Part shown: one piece after another, positions 49,921 to 58,213 of the stretch
Layout: each line of letters begins with the position of its first letter
Numbering within the stretch: position 1 is the first letter of the stretch
Assembly (NCBI GenBank): GCA_018712145.1
Contig: DVHJ01000027.1
Coordinates: 62,001 to 126,000, forward strand
Reading direction: 5' to 3'
DNA: 64,000 bases
DNA from: Candidatus Faecousia faecigallinarum
GTDB taxonomy: Bacteria; Bacillota; Clostridia; Oscillospirales; Oscillospiraceae
Notes under the pieces: model-generated
Databases searched by the model: none
Told to the model about the DNA's origin: nothing
The model's input: the letters and a program-made list of their open reading frames with translations, nothing else
Translations under genes and position numbers: made by a program

Positions 49921-51792
49921 GTGGAGTTTCTGGCCGGAGAATATCAAGTTGCCGTGGTAGGCGCCGGCCATGCCGGCATCGAGGCGGCCTTAGCCGCCGC
50001 CCGGCTGGGCTGCAAAACCGTGGTGTTCACCATCAATTTGGATGCGGTGGGCAACATGCCCTGCAACCCTGCCATCGGCGGCACCGGCAAAGGGCACCTG
50101 GTGCGGGAATTGGACGCCCTGGGCGGAGAGATGGGCAAAGCCGCCGACGCCTGCTGCATCCAGTACCGGATGCTGAACCGGGGCAAGGGCCCCGCCGTCC
50201 ACTCCCTGCGGGCCCAAGCCGACCGCCGGCGGTACCAAACCTACATGAAGCATACCCTGGAGCGGCAGGAAAACCTGGATCTGGTGCAGGACACGGTGGT
50301 GGCCCTGGGCATTGAACATGGCCGGGTATCCGGCGTTGTCACCGCATTGGGGGCCCGCTACCTGGCCCAGGTGGTGATCCTGGCCACCGGAACATACCTG
50401 GATGCCGTCACCATCACCGGCAGCTGCATCACCCCATCCGGGCCGGATGGGATGCACCCGGCCACCGGTCTGTCCGAGCAGCTGCGGCGCCTGGGGTTGC
50501 CTATGCGCCGGTTCAAAACCGGTACGCCCCCCCGGGTAAACCGGCGGAGCATCGACCCGGCCCGGATGGAGCTGCAACCGGGGGACCCTCAGCCGGAGCC
50601 GTTTTCCTTCTCCACCCGGAAAGCGGTGTACAATCAGGCGGTGTGCTACCTCACCTACACCAATGGGGAAACCCACCGGATCATCCGGGAAAATCTGGAC
50701 AGAAGCCCCTTGTATGACGGCACCATCCAGGGGGTCGGTCCCCGGTACTGCCCCAGCATTGAAACCAAGCTGGTGCGTTTTCCGGACAAGCCCAGGCACC
50801 AGGTATTTGTGGAGCCCTGTGGTTTGGATACGGAAGAGATGTATCTCCAGGGCCTGTCCTCCAGCCTGCCCTTAGAAGTGCAGATTGCCATGGTGCGCAC
50901 CATTGCCGGGCTGGAACACGCCCAGCTCATGCGTCCGGCCTATGCCATTGAATACGACTGCATTGATCCCCTGGCGCTGCTGCCCACCCTGGCCTGCAAG
51001 CACCTGCCCGGGCTATACGGCGCCGGGCAGTTTAACGGCACCTCCGGATACGAAGAGGCGGCAGTGCAGGGGTTGGTGGCCGGGGTGAATGCCGCCCTGG
51101 CCATTCAGGGCCGTCCGCCCATGATCATCACCCGGGACATGGGGTACATTGGGGCGTTAATTGACGACCTGGTGACCAAGGGCACCGATGAACCCTACCG
51201 GATTATGACCAGCCGGTCGGAATACCGGCTGCTTCACCGGCAGGATAACGCCGACCGGCGGCTAACCGCCATAGGCGCAAAAGTAGGGCTGGTCAATCCC
51301 GCCCGGCTGGCAGAGGTGGAGGAAAAATACGCCCAAGTAGACCGGGAAATCCGGCGGCTGGAACACACCGGGGTGGCCCAATCCCAGGCGTTAAATCAAA
51401 TGCTCACCCAGGCCAGCACAGCGCCGGTGAGCGGTTCAGCCCGGCTGGCCGATTTGCTCCGCCGCCCCCAGATTCACTATGCCGACCTGGCCCCCTTTGA
51501 CCCGGGCCGGCCAAACCTTCCGCCGGCAGTAGCGGGGCAAGTGGAAATTCAGCTAAAATATGCCGGATACCTGGTCCGCCAGCAGCAGCAGGTGGAGGAA
51601 TTCCGGCGGGAGGAGTCCCGCCCCCTTCCACCGGACCTGGATTACAACGCCATTGGCGGACTGCGGCTGGAGGCACGGCAAAAGCTGTCCCAGATCCGTC
51701 CCGCCTCCGTCGGTCAGGCCGGCCGGATTTCCGGGGTCAGCCCGGCGGATATTGGGGTGCTGCTGATTTATCTGGAGCAGCAGAAGGAGTAA
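49921..51792 (+). CDS. mnmG: tRNA uridine-5-carboxymethylaminomethyl modification enzyme MnmG
   Basis: This 623-residue flavoprotein has the FAD motif VVGAGHAGIEAALAAARLG at residue about 12, NPAIGGTGKGHLVRE, and the GAGQFNGTSGYEEAA stretch with the conserved glycine-rich loop. With MnmE it modifies the wobble uridine of several tRNAs. The GTG start at 49921 is supported by AAGGAGG eight bases upstream; upstream extensions would run through the promoter. Its usual neighbours mnmE and rsmG are absent. Confidence 0.96.
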   Translation: MEFLAGEYQVAVVGAGHAGIEAALAAARLGCKTVVFTINLDAVGNMPCNPAIGGTGKGHLVRELDALGGEMGKAADACCIQYRMLNRGKGPAVHSLRAQADRRRYQTYMKHTLERQENLDLVQDTVVALGIEHGRVSGVVTALGARYLAQVVILATGTYLDAVTITGSCITPSGPDGMHPATGLSEQLRRLGLPMRRFKTGTPPRVNRRSIDPARMELQPGDPQPEPFSFSTRKAVYNQAVCYLTYTNGETHRIIRENLDRSPLYDGTIQGVGPRYCPSIETKLVRFPDKPRHQVFVEPCGLDTEEMYLQGLSSSLPLEVQIAMVRTIAGLEHAQLMRPAYAIEYDCIDPLALLPTLACKHLPGLYGAGQFNGTSGYEEAAVQGLVAGVNAALAIQGRPPMIITRDMGYIGALIDDLVTKGTDEPYRIMTSRSEYRLLHRQDNADRRLTAIGAKVGLVNPARLAEVEEKYAQVDREIRRLEHTGVAQSQALNQMLTQASTAPVSGSARLADLLRRPQIHYADLAPFDPGRPNLPPAVAGQVEIQLKYAGYLVRQQQQVEEFRREESRPLPPDLDYNAIGGLRLEARQKLSQIRPASVGQAGRISGVSPADIGVLLIYLEQQKE

Positions 51793-51796
51793 CGTG

Positions 51797-52894
51797 ATGA
51801 ACAGGAAGCAGGATCAGATACGGGGCTGCCTGTGGGGTAGCGCGGCCGGAGACGCCCTGGGCTACTGCGTGGGGGAGATGACCCTGGCAGAAATTCGGGA
51901 GCGGTTCGGACCGGAGGGCCTGCGGGGCTACGATACCATCAACGGCCTGGCGCCCATTTCCAGCCACACCCAGATGGCCATGTACACCGCCAACGGCCTG
52001 CTCTTCGGTGCCACCCGGGGGGCGCTGCGGGGGGTAATGGCGCCGTATGTACAATATCTGTGGGCGTTTTACCTGGACTGGCTGAAAACCCAACACCGTA
52101 CCGCCGCCCGGAACCGTCCCTTTGCCTGGCTGAATTGCATAGACGAGCTGCACGCCCGGCGCAGCCCCGACCCTGCCACCGTGTACGCCCTGGAGCGGGG
52201 GTACCCTGGCACCATGGACGAGGCGGTAAACCGGGCCAGGGGGCCGGCAGGGCTGACCCGCTGCCCCCCCATCGGCCTATTCCTGGATCCCAAAACCACC
52301 CGCCGGGAAGAAACCGTCTTACTGGGTGCAGAGTCCGCCGCCCTGACCCAGGGCGACGCGCTGGGTTTCCTCCCGGCAGCCATGCTCACCGACTTGCTCA
52401 GCCGCATTGTGTATGACCCGCCGGAAAGCTTTCGGGGAACGTTGGCCAAAAGCTGCCAGGCCATGGAGCGGCAGTTTTTGGGCCGGTTCAGCCAGACCGG
52501 AGCGATGTTGGAGCAAATTAAGCTGGCCCACCGCCTTGCCCGGGAGGAAATGCCCGCTACCCAGGCGTTGGAAAAGCTCAATCCCACCGACGCGCCAAGT
52601 GTGCTGGCCGGAGCCTGCTACGTATGCCTGCGGTTCCCCGGGGACTTTGACCGGGGGCTGGTGGCAGCGGTAAATCACTCCGGCGCCTCCGCCGCCGTAG
52701 GCGCCGTTGCAGGCGCCATATTGGGGGCGCAAGTGGGGGCCGAGGGAATCCCGGAATTCTACTTAGAGCCACTGGAACTCCGGGAAATCATTGGCGAACT
52801 GGCAGACGATCTGTTCCAGGGCTGCCCCATGTCCCGGAACGCCAAGCTGTTTGACGACCTGTGGGATGAAAAGTACATTCAGCGCACCCATTAA
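51797..52894 (+). CDS. ADP-ribosylglycohydrolase-family protein lacking metal-binding aspartates
   Basis: This 365-residue helical protein is clearly of the ADP-ribosylglycohydrolase (DraG/ARH) family: GSAAGDALGY at the N-terminus, a long TQMAMYTANGLLF helix, and GAVAGAILGAQVG at the C-terminus. However, the usual acidic TDDT-type motif reads ISSHTQ (54-59). The usual SGDSDS-type motif reads SGASAA (295-300), replacing both metal-binding aspartates. The internal NNSKGCG-type motif is also altered (NRARGPAG). The fold seems intact but hydrolysis is unlikely. The ATG is four bases after the mnmG stop, so the two genes are co-translated. Confidence 0.88.
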   Translation: MNRKQDQIRGCLWGSAAGDALGYCVGEMTLAEIRERFGPEGLRGYDTINGLAPISSHTQMAMYTANGLLFGATRGALRGVMAPYVQYLWAFYLDWLKTQHRTAARNRPFAWLNCIDELHARRSPDPATVYALERGYPGTMDEAVNRARGPAGLTRCPPIGLFLDPKTTRREETVLLGAESAALTQGDALGFLPAAMLTDLLSRIVYDPPESFRGTLAKSCQAMERQFLGRFSQTGAMLEQIKLAHRLAREEMPATQALEKLNPTDAPSVLAGACYVCLRFPGDFDRGLVAAVNHSGASAAVGAVAGAILGAQVGAEGIPEFYLEPLELREIIGELADDLFQGCPMSRNAKLFDDLWDEKYIQRTH

Positions 52895-52915
52895 ACTTGG
52901 AAAGAAGGTTTTTTC

Positions 52916-53377
52916 ATGGATAGAAAGAAATGGAAAAAGCCCGGCTGGATTGCAGAGTTTAAAACCTTTGCCATAAAAGGCAACGCCCTGTCGTTGGCGG
53001 TGGGCGTCATCATCGGCGGCGGCTTTTCCACCATCACCAAATCCCTGACCGATGATGTGATTATGCCCATTGCCTCCATGTTCCTGGGTGGCGTGAATTT
53101 TTCTGACTGGAAGCTTACCCTGCCCCAGTGGTTTGGGCGGGCCGTGGATGAAACCGGCGCGCCGGTGGTAAACACCCTGAATTACGGCAACTTCATCTCC
53201 GCCGTCATCAATTTTCTGATTCTGGCCCTGGTGGTATTCTGGCTGGTGAAAGCATTGAACAAACTGATGGAGCTGGGCCGGAAGAAAAAAGAGGAGGAAA
53301 CGCCTGCGCCCCCGGAACCTTCCAACGAGGAAAAGCTCCTGGCAGAAATCCGGGACCTGCTGAAGGAAACAAAATAA
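52916..53377 (+). CDS. mscL: Large-conductance mechanosensitive channel
   Basis: This 153-residue MscL has two transmembrane helices (about 22-50 and 97-118), the pore helix FAIKGNALSLAVGVIIGGGF and a charged C-terminal bundle helix preceded by a Pro-rich linker. It releases solutes on hypo-osmotic shock. It follows the ADP-ribosylglycohydrolase-like gene by 21 bases and ends at a terminator. Confidence 0.95.
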   Translation: MDRKKWKKPGWIAEFKTFAIKGNALSLAVGVIIGGGFSTITKSLTDDVIMPIASMFLGGVNFSDWKLTLPQWFGRAVDETGAPVVNTLNYGNFISAVINFLILALVVFWLVKALNKLMELGRKKKEEETPAPPEPSNEEKLLAEIRDLLKETK

Positions 53378-53383
53378 GCAGCT

Positions 53384-53414
53384 GGCCGGTGGCAATCGAC
53401 AATCGCCACCGGCC
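53384..53414 (+). terminator. Terminator after mscL
   Basis: A perfect 10-bp stem (53384-53393 with 53405-53414) is followed by ATTTCTTC. Confidence 0.6.
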
Positions 53415-53431
53415 ATTTCTTCGCCTTGCCG

Positions 53432-53460
53432 GCATATTCTCCCGCTGCCAGGGTACACTA
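53432..53460 (+). promoter_or_regulatory. Possible forespore (sigma-G-like) promoter of the ger cluster
   Basis: GCATA (53432-53436) and TACACTA (53454-53460) are 17 bases apart. The first matches the sigma-G -35 pattern, and the second matches five of seven positions of its -10 (CATACTA-like). No sigma-A promoter is evident here. Confidence 0.35.
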
Positions 53461-53482
53461 GGGCCAAGAAGGGGGAAGGTCC

Positions 53483-54910
53483 ATGTACACCGGGGAACTG
53501 AGCGATATCCGGATTACCCAAATATTCCAAGGCGCCGGAGACTTTGTCCGCCGGGTAGTGACTTGCCAAGGGCAGACCTTGTATGCCTACATGATCGACG
53601 GCCTGGTCTCCGGCTCCGACGCATCGGAGTACATTTTCCGGCCCATTTCCGGCCATCTGTCTGGGCAAACCATGGCCCAGCTGTACCAAAACGCCCTGTC
53701 CGGGGCGGTGTATAATTCTGTGGCCGACCCTTGCGCCGATTTGGGCACCGTGGCCAAAAAACTGGTCAACGGCTTTTGCGTGGTGCTGTTTCCCGGAGCC
53801 GGCGCCATTGCCTTTGAGGTAAAAACCGGGGAAAAGCGGAGCCTCTCCCCGCCATCGGTGGAAAACACGGTAAAAGGGCCAAAGGATGCCTTTACGGAAA
53901 CCGTGCGCACCAACACCAGCTTAATCCGGCGGCATATGCGCACCCCGGACCTTCGGCTGTACGAAACCCAAGTGGGACGCAGGAGTCTAACCAATGTCAC
54001 CGTAGCCTATATCGACGGCATCACCTCACCTCAGCTGGTGGAAAAGATGAAAACCCGCTTGGGGGAAATCGACATCGACGGCTTCCTCTCCCCTGCCGCT
54101 GTGGAGGAGTATGTCACCGGTTCCCGGCCAACTGCCTTCCCCCTGCTGCAATATACCGAGCGGGCGGATAAATTCTGCCAGGGTTTATTGGCCGGCCGGG
54201 TAGGGCTGCTGGTGGACGGCCTGCCCCTGGGCTATCTGGCCCCGGCGGATTTAAGCTACCTGATGACCAGCCCGGAAGATCGGGGGATGGACTATTTATC
54301 TGCTTCCGCTGTGCGGATCCTGCGGTACGCAGCCCTGCTGTTGAGTCTGTTGTTACCGGGCTTTTATGTGGCTATGGCTTCCTTTCATCAGGAAATGATC
54401 CCCTTGCCCTTGCTAAAATCCATGATTGAGAGTAAACTCTCCGTTCCGTTTCCCACCGTGGTGGAAATCCTGGGCCTTTTGCTGGCCTTCGAACTGCTGC
54501 AGGAGGCCGGTATCCACCTGCCCCAGTCCATCGGCCAGACCGTGTCCATCATTGGCGGTCTGGTGGTGGGCACGGCAGCTGTGGAGGCAAAGCTGATTTC
54601 CCCTGCCGCCCTAATCGTGGTATCCGTGGCAGGCATCTGCGGGTTTGCCCTGCCGGGGCGGGACTTTGCCGATGCCGTGCGGCTATGGCGGTTTGCCCTA
54701 GCCGTAGCGGCCAGTCTGGCTGGGCTGTTTGGCCTGACCGCCGGCCTGATTGCCTTGATCATCCATCTGTCCAGGTTGACCTCTTTGGATGTGGGCTACC
54801 TGACGCCCTTTACCCGCACCGCCCATCTGCCCATTCTGCGCCCCCGGCTGTACAAGGATAAATTCCGCAATCCGCTGCTCCATCCTTTGGATAAGCGGAA
54901 TCAAAGGTGA
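53483..54910 (+). CDS. GerA-family spore germination protein (A subunit or SpoVAF type)
   Basis: This 475-residue protein has a soluble N-terminal half with [20 protein letters not shown] and the GerA phrase [20 protein letters not shown], followed by about five membrane helices (about 275-435; [19 protein letters not shown] and [22 protein letters not shown]). These are diagnostic of the GerA/SpoVAF family. The next two genes look like shortened C and B subunits, so I favour a germinant receptor A subunit. It acts in the inner spore membrane. GGGGGAAGG precedes the ATG. Confidence 0.9.
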   Translation: MYTGELSDIRITQIFQGAGDFVRRVVTCQGQTLYAYMIDGLVSGSDASEYIFRPISGHLSGQTMAQLYQNALSGAVYNSVADPCADLGTVAKKLVNGFCVVLFPGAGAIAFEVKTGEKRSLSPPSVENTVKGPKDAFTETVRTNTSLIRRHMRTPDLRLYETQVGRRSLTNVTVAYIDGITSPQLVEKMKTRLGEIDIDGFLSPAAVEEYVTGSRPTAFPLLQYTERADKFCQGLLAGRVGLLVDGLPLGYLAPADLSYLMTSPEDRGMDYLSASAVRILRYAALLLSLLLPGFYVAMASFHQEMIPLPLLKSMIESKLSVPFPTVVEILGLLLAFELLQEAGIHLPQSIGQTVSIIGGLVVGTAAVEAKLISPAALIVVSVAGICGFALPGRDFADAVRLWRFALAVAASLAGLFGLTAGLIALIIHLSRLTSLDVGYLTPFTRTAHLPILRPRLYKDKFRNPLLHPLDKRNQR

Positions 54911-54915
54911 TGCCC

Positions 54916-55398
54916 ATGAAACATTGGCTTGTATACCTGTGCCTTACCGCCGTGGTGGTGGCTACCGGCAACCTGCCCTTCACCAGCAGTGACGTTGGCC
55001 AGCTCCGCCCAGTGCAAACCATTGCACTGTCTATCCAGGCAGACCAGGTTGTGGTGCAGACTGACACCGGCGACCGAGGGATTGGAGACAGCTGGCCCAC
55101 AGCCTGGGCAGACCTCGTCCTCACCGCGCCGGGCACCATATTTGTGGGGACAGCAGGCTTCCTCCTGCTGGAGGAGAGCGCCACCGGCCTACTGCCCCAG
55201 CTGCTGGAGGACCAGGCGTTAAGCCCCAACTGCGCCCTGTGCCAGGTGTCCGAGGCAGTAGATCTCACCACCGCCGGGGAATTTCTCACCGCCCACACCC
55301 CGGACATGACTTTACGCACTGCCCGGGCAGAATCGGGGCCGCTGCCCAAGCTCATGGTAGAAGACGGGAGGTATTGCCTTGTTCAGCCGGGAAATTGA
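54916..55398 (+). CDS. Short GerC-like protein
   Basis: This 160-residue protein has an N-terminal hydrophobic segment but no clear lipobox. A domain containing DVGQLRPVQTIALSIQADQ resembles the beginning of Ger(x)C germination lipoproteins, which are usually about 370 residues. AAAGGTGA precedes ATG 54916. It lies between the GerA-family and membrane-protein genes with overlaps, so position supports the assignment more than sequence does. It may be a minimal C subunit. Confidence 0.6.
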   Translation: MKHWLVYLCLTAVVVATGNLPFTSSDVGQLRPVQTIALSIQADQVVVQTDTGDRGIGDSWPTAWADLVLTAPGTIFVGTAGFLLLEESATGLLPQLLEDQALSPNCALCQVSEAVDLTTAGEFLTAHTPDMTLRTARAESGPLPKLMVEDGRYCLVQPGN

Positions 55399-56323
55399 GG
55401 GCCACAGCCTGTGGGCCTGGACGGCGGCAGCCGCAGCAGCCCCCATCGCCCAGTTTTTGGGTTCGGCGCCCTGGTATTGGACCTTAGCCGTCGGATTGGC
55501 CGCCGGCGGCGTCTGGCTGGCCGTGCAGCACGTTGCCACGGAACCGTTGCCAAAGGCCTTGGCGGCAGCAGAGTGGATTTTTCTGATCTATGCTGCTGCC
55601 GTGGCAGCAGGTTGGAGCGGCGCCTGTTGGCCTGCCGTCCGGTCCGGCTGGGTTATCCCGGTCGTGTTGCTGGTGTTAAGCGCTTGCGCCGCCGAAGGCG
55701 GCTGCCGCTCCGGCGCCAGGTGCGGCGCGGTGTTGTTCTGGTTCCTGGCAGGGCTGTTTGTCATTTTGGTGGGCTTTGCCCTGCCGGACGTCCGGGGGCA
55801 ACAGCTCTTGCAGCCGCAGCATGGCCATTTGGAGTGGATTACGCCGGCGCTGCTGGTGCCGGCGCCGGGGGCGCTGCTCCCCCGGCGCCAGGGGCGAAGC
55901 CCCTGGTTGTGGGCGGTTGGTCTGGCACTGTGTGCCACCGCCGTATCCGCCGTAACGGCAGGGGTGCTTTCTCCCGCCCAGGCTGGCCAAACCCCTGGCG
56001 CCTTTTATGAAATGGTGCGGGGTTTGCGGATTTTGGGGGTGACCGAGCGGTTTGAGGCAGTGGTTGCCGGAGCCATGACCATTGGTTGGTTCTGTCTGAT
56101 GAGCCTGCTACTCACCGCCGCCGGCCATATGGCCGAAACGTTGCATCCAGGCTGGGGCCGGCCGGCAGTATGGCTGGCCGCGCTGCTTGCCGGCCTGGCC
56201 TCCCCCTGGGCAGGTCTGGTCCCCCCGGCCGTCTTTGGCGCCGGCGCCATTATTCTGTGGTGCCTGATTCCTCTGCTGGTGGGGAAAAAACAAACTGCTG
56301 CGGCAGACTGGAAAACGCCGTAA
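55379..56323 (+). CDS. GerB-like spore permease (short form), TTG start
   Basis: This 314-residue integral membrane protein has about nine hydrophobic segments. The stretch GLRILGVTERFEAVVAGAM matches the GerB spore-permease region around a conserved Glu-Arg, and the A-C-B gene context agrees. Usual GerB proteins have about 365 residues, so this form lacks about one helix or loops. The TTG start is supported by GGGAGG seven bases upstream and overlaps the previous gene by 20 bases. Confidence 0.7.
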   Translation: MFSREIEGHSLWAWTAAAAAAPIAQFLGSAPWYWTLAVGLAAGGVWLAVQHVATEPLPKALAAAEWIFLIYAAAVAAGWSGACWPAVRSGWVIPVVLLVLSACAAEGGCRSGARCGAVLFWFLAGLFVILVGFALPDVRGQQLLQPQHGHLEWITPALLVPAPGALLPRRQGRSPWLWAVGLALCATAVSAVTAGVLSPAQAGQTPGAFYEMVRGLRILGVTERFEAVVAGAMTIGWFCLMSLLLTAAGHMAETLHPGWGRPAVWLAALLAGLASPWAGLVPPAVFGAGAIILWCLIPLLVGKKQTAAADWKTP

Positions 56324-56358
56324 AAACCGGCCCCTTCCCGTTGGGTGGAAGGGGCCGG
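56322..56358 (-). terminator. Bidirectional terminator between the ger operon and ABC exporter pair 1
   Basis: A perfect 12-bp stem (56327-56338 with 56347-56358) is flanked on the minus-strand side by TTTTT and on the plus side by GCTTTCC. It ends the minus-strand exporter operon most efficiently. Confidence 0.85.
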
Positions 56359-56452
56359 CCGCGCTTTCCTCATATAGCGGTGTTGCTTTTCCGGCGCATG
56401 GCCATGCTTTCCAGGGAGTCGTCCGGCCTAAGCGCAATCCGCCAGAAAATAC

Positions 56453-58213
56453 TTACTCTGCCGCCCCGGCGGCATTGCCGGACAACTTCCAGCCGGCAGC
56501 CAGACTGCGGGCATTGACAAACCGGCGGTAAATGCCCTCCTGCGCCATGAGCTCCTGATGCCGGCCCTCCTGGACAATTTTCCCGTGATCCACCACCAGG
56601 ATTTTATCCGCATTGCGCACCGTCTTTAGCCGGTGGGCAATCATCAGAATGGTCTTCTCCCGGGTCAGCGCTTCAATCGCAGCCACCAGTTCCTGCTCGT
56701 TCTCCGGATCAACGTTGGCCGTGGCCTCATCCAAAATGATGACCGGCGCATCCTTCATCATGGCCCGGGCAATGGAGATGCGCTGTTTTTCTCCGCCGGA
56801 CAGTGAAGCGCCGCCTTCCCCAATTACGGTATCATAACCTTGGGGCAGCCGTTGAATGAAATCGTGGCAGCGTGCCCGTTTCGCTGCTGCAATCACCTGT
56901 GCCATCGGGGCATCCTCCTGACCAAAGCGGATATTGTTGGCCACGGTGTCCTGGAACAAGTAGACATTTTGGAAGACGAAACTAAAGTTTTCCATCAGGC
57001 TGTCCATGCTGTATTCCCGCACATCCCTACCGCCCAGCTTTACTACGCCTTGATCCACATCCCAGAATCGGGCAATGAGGTGGCATAGGGTAGTTTTGCC
57101 GCCGCCGGACGGGCCGACAATGGCCGTGGTGGTACCGGCGGGTATGTGGACAGAAATTCCGTCAATGATCTTTCGCCGGTGATAAGAAAATACAATATTT
57201 TCCACATCAATGTCCATGGCCGTAGGGGTGATATTCTGCCCATCAATATCCATTGGCGGCAAATCCAAAATTTCCTGCGCTTTATCCACACTGGTATCCA
57301 CCGTGCGCAGTAAAGCCGAGTAATTCCCGGCGGATTCCAAGCTGGCATAGACCTGGAAAGCGCAGACCATCATGGCGATGCATACCATAGGCTCCATGGT
57401 GCCCTGGAGACAAAAATAGATAGACAGCAGAGTCATCACAACGCCGGTCATTTTTGTCAGGAAATTTTGTAATCCCATATAGGGAATAAAGGCCGTCTCT
57501 AAAGAAATGTTGCAGCGGACATTTTCTTCAATGGCATCGTTCAGCTTCCGGCTGGCCGGGCCGGTGAGGCTATAGGCCCGCACTTCTGTAATCCCCTGGA
57601 TGTATTCCAGGAGTTTTTCCACCAGTGCACTGTCTGCCGCCACTTTCTTTGGGGAAATCTTCTGGGATTGATGCTGCATCCGGCCATTGACCAGGAAAAA
57701 CAGCGCAAGTCCCACCAACACCACCAGGCCGATGCGCCAATCGTAAAACAAAAGCATCACCGCAATAAGTAGCGTGGTAAGTACCCCCTGGGTCGTCAAC
57801 ATCACCACCCGGGTAGCAACATCGCCCAGGTTTTCCATAGTATTGGTGGTAACAGAGGTAATGTAGCCCATGCTGTTTTGATTAAAATACCCCATGGGCA
57901 AGTAACGTAAGTGCTCGGCAATTTCAATGCGCTTATCCGCCGCCGTTCCATAACCTGCCTCACACTGCAAAATGGTAGAAAAGTACTTTACCACCGCTCC
58001 GGCCAACACACTGCCCAGGCAGATGCCGGCGCACTGCCAAATTACCCCCGGAGTAATGGCATGGTTTGCCGCTGCATCCAGCATCAGCACAATGGCCGGA
58101 ATCTTCATCGCCTCAAACAGCGCCATAAGCACACCGAAGGCAATGGAAATATAAAATTTTTTCTTGTTTTCCCCGCCGCAGAACTGGAAAAACTTCCGAA
58201 AAATATTCAGCAT
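56453..58213 (-). CDS. ABC exporter-type half-transporter, pair 1, second gene
   Basis: This 586-residue protein has six membrane helices (about 1-320) and an ATPase domain with Walker A GPSGGGKTT, signature LSGGEKQR and Walker B VIILDEATANVD. It overlaps the end of the preceding half-transporter gene by seven bases and so forms a heterodimer with it. AGGAGG precedes the ATG. The family includes multidrug exporters and siderophore-handling YbtPQ/IrtAB-type transporters; the cargo is not decided. Confidence 0.9.
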   Translation of the reverse strand: MLNIFRKFFQFCGGENKKKFYISIAFGVLMALFEAMKIPAIVLMLDAAANHAITPGVIWQCAGICLGSVLAGAVVKYFSTILQCEAGYGTAADKRIEIAEHLRYLPMGYFNQNSMGYITSVTTNTMENLGDVATRVVMLTTQGVLTTLLIAVMLLFYDWRIGLVVLVGLALFFLVNGRMQHQSQKISPKKVAADSALVEKLLEYIQGITEVRAYSLTGPASRKLNDAIEENVRCNISLETAFIPYMGLQNFLTKMTGVVMTLLSIYFCLQGTMEPMVCIAMMVCAFQVYASLESAGNYSALLRTVDTSVDKAQEILDLPPMDIDGQNITPTAMDIDVENIVFSYHRRKIIDGISVHIPAGTTTAIVGPSGGGKTTLCHLIARFWDVDQGVVKLGGRDVREYSMDSLMENFSFVFQNVYLFQDTVANNIRFGQEDAPMAQVIAAAKRARCHDFIQRLPQGYDTVIGEGGASLSGGEKQRISIARAMMKDAPVIILDEATANVDPENEQELVAAIEALTREKTILMIAHRLKTVRNADKILVVDHGKIVQEGRHQELMAQEGIYRRFVNARSLAAGWKLSGNAAGAAE

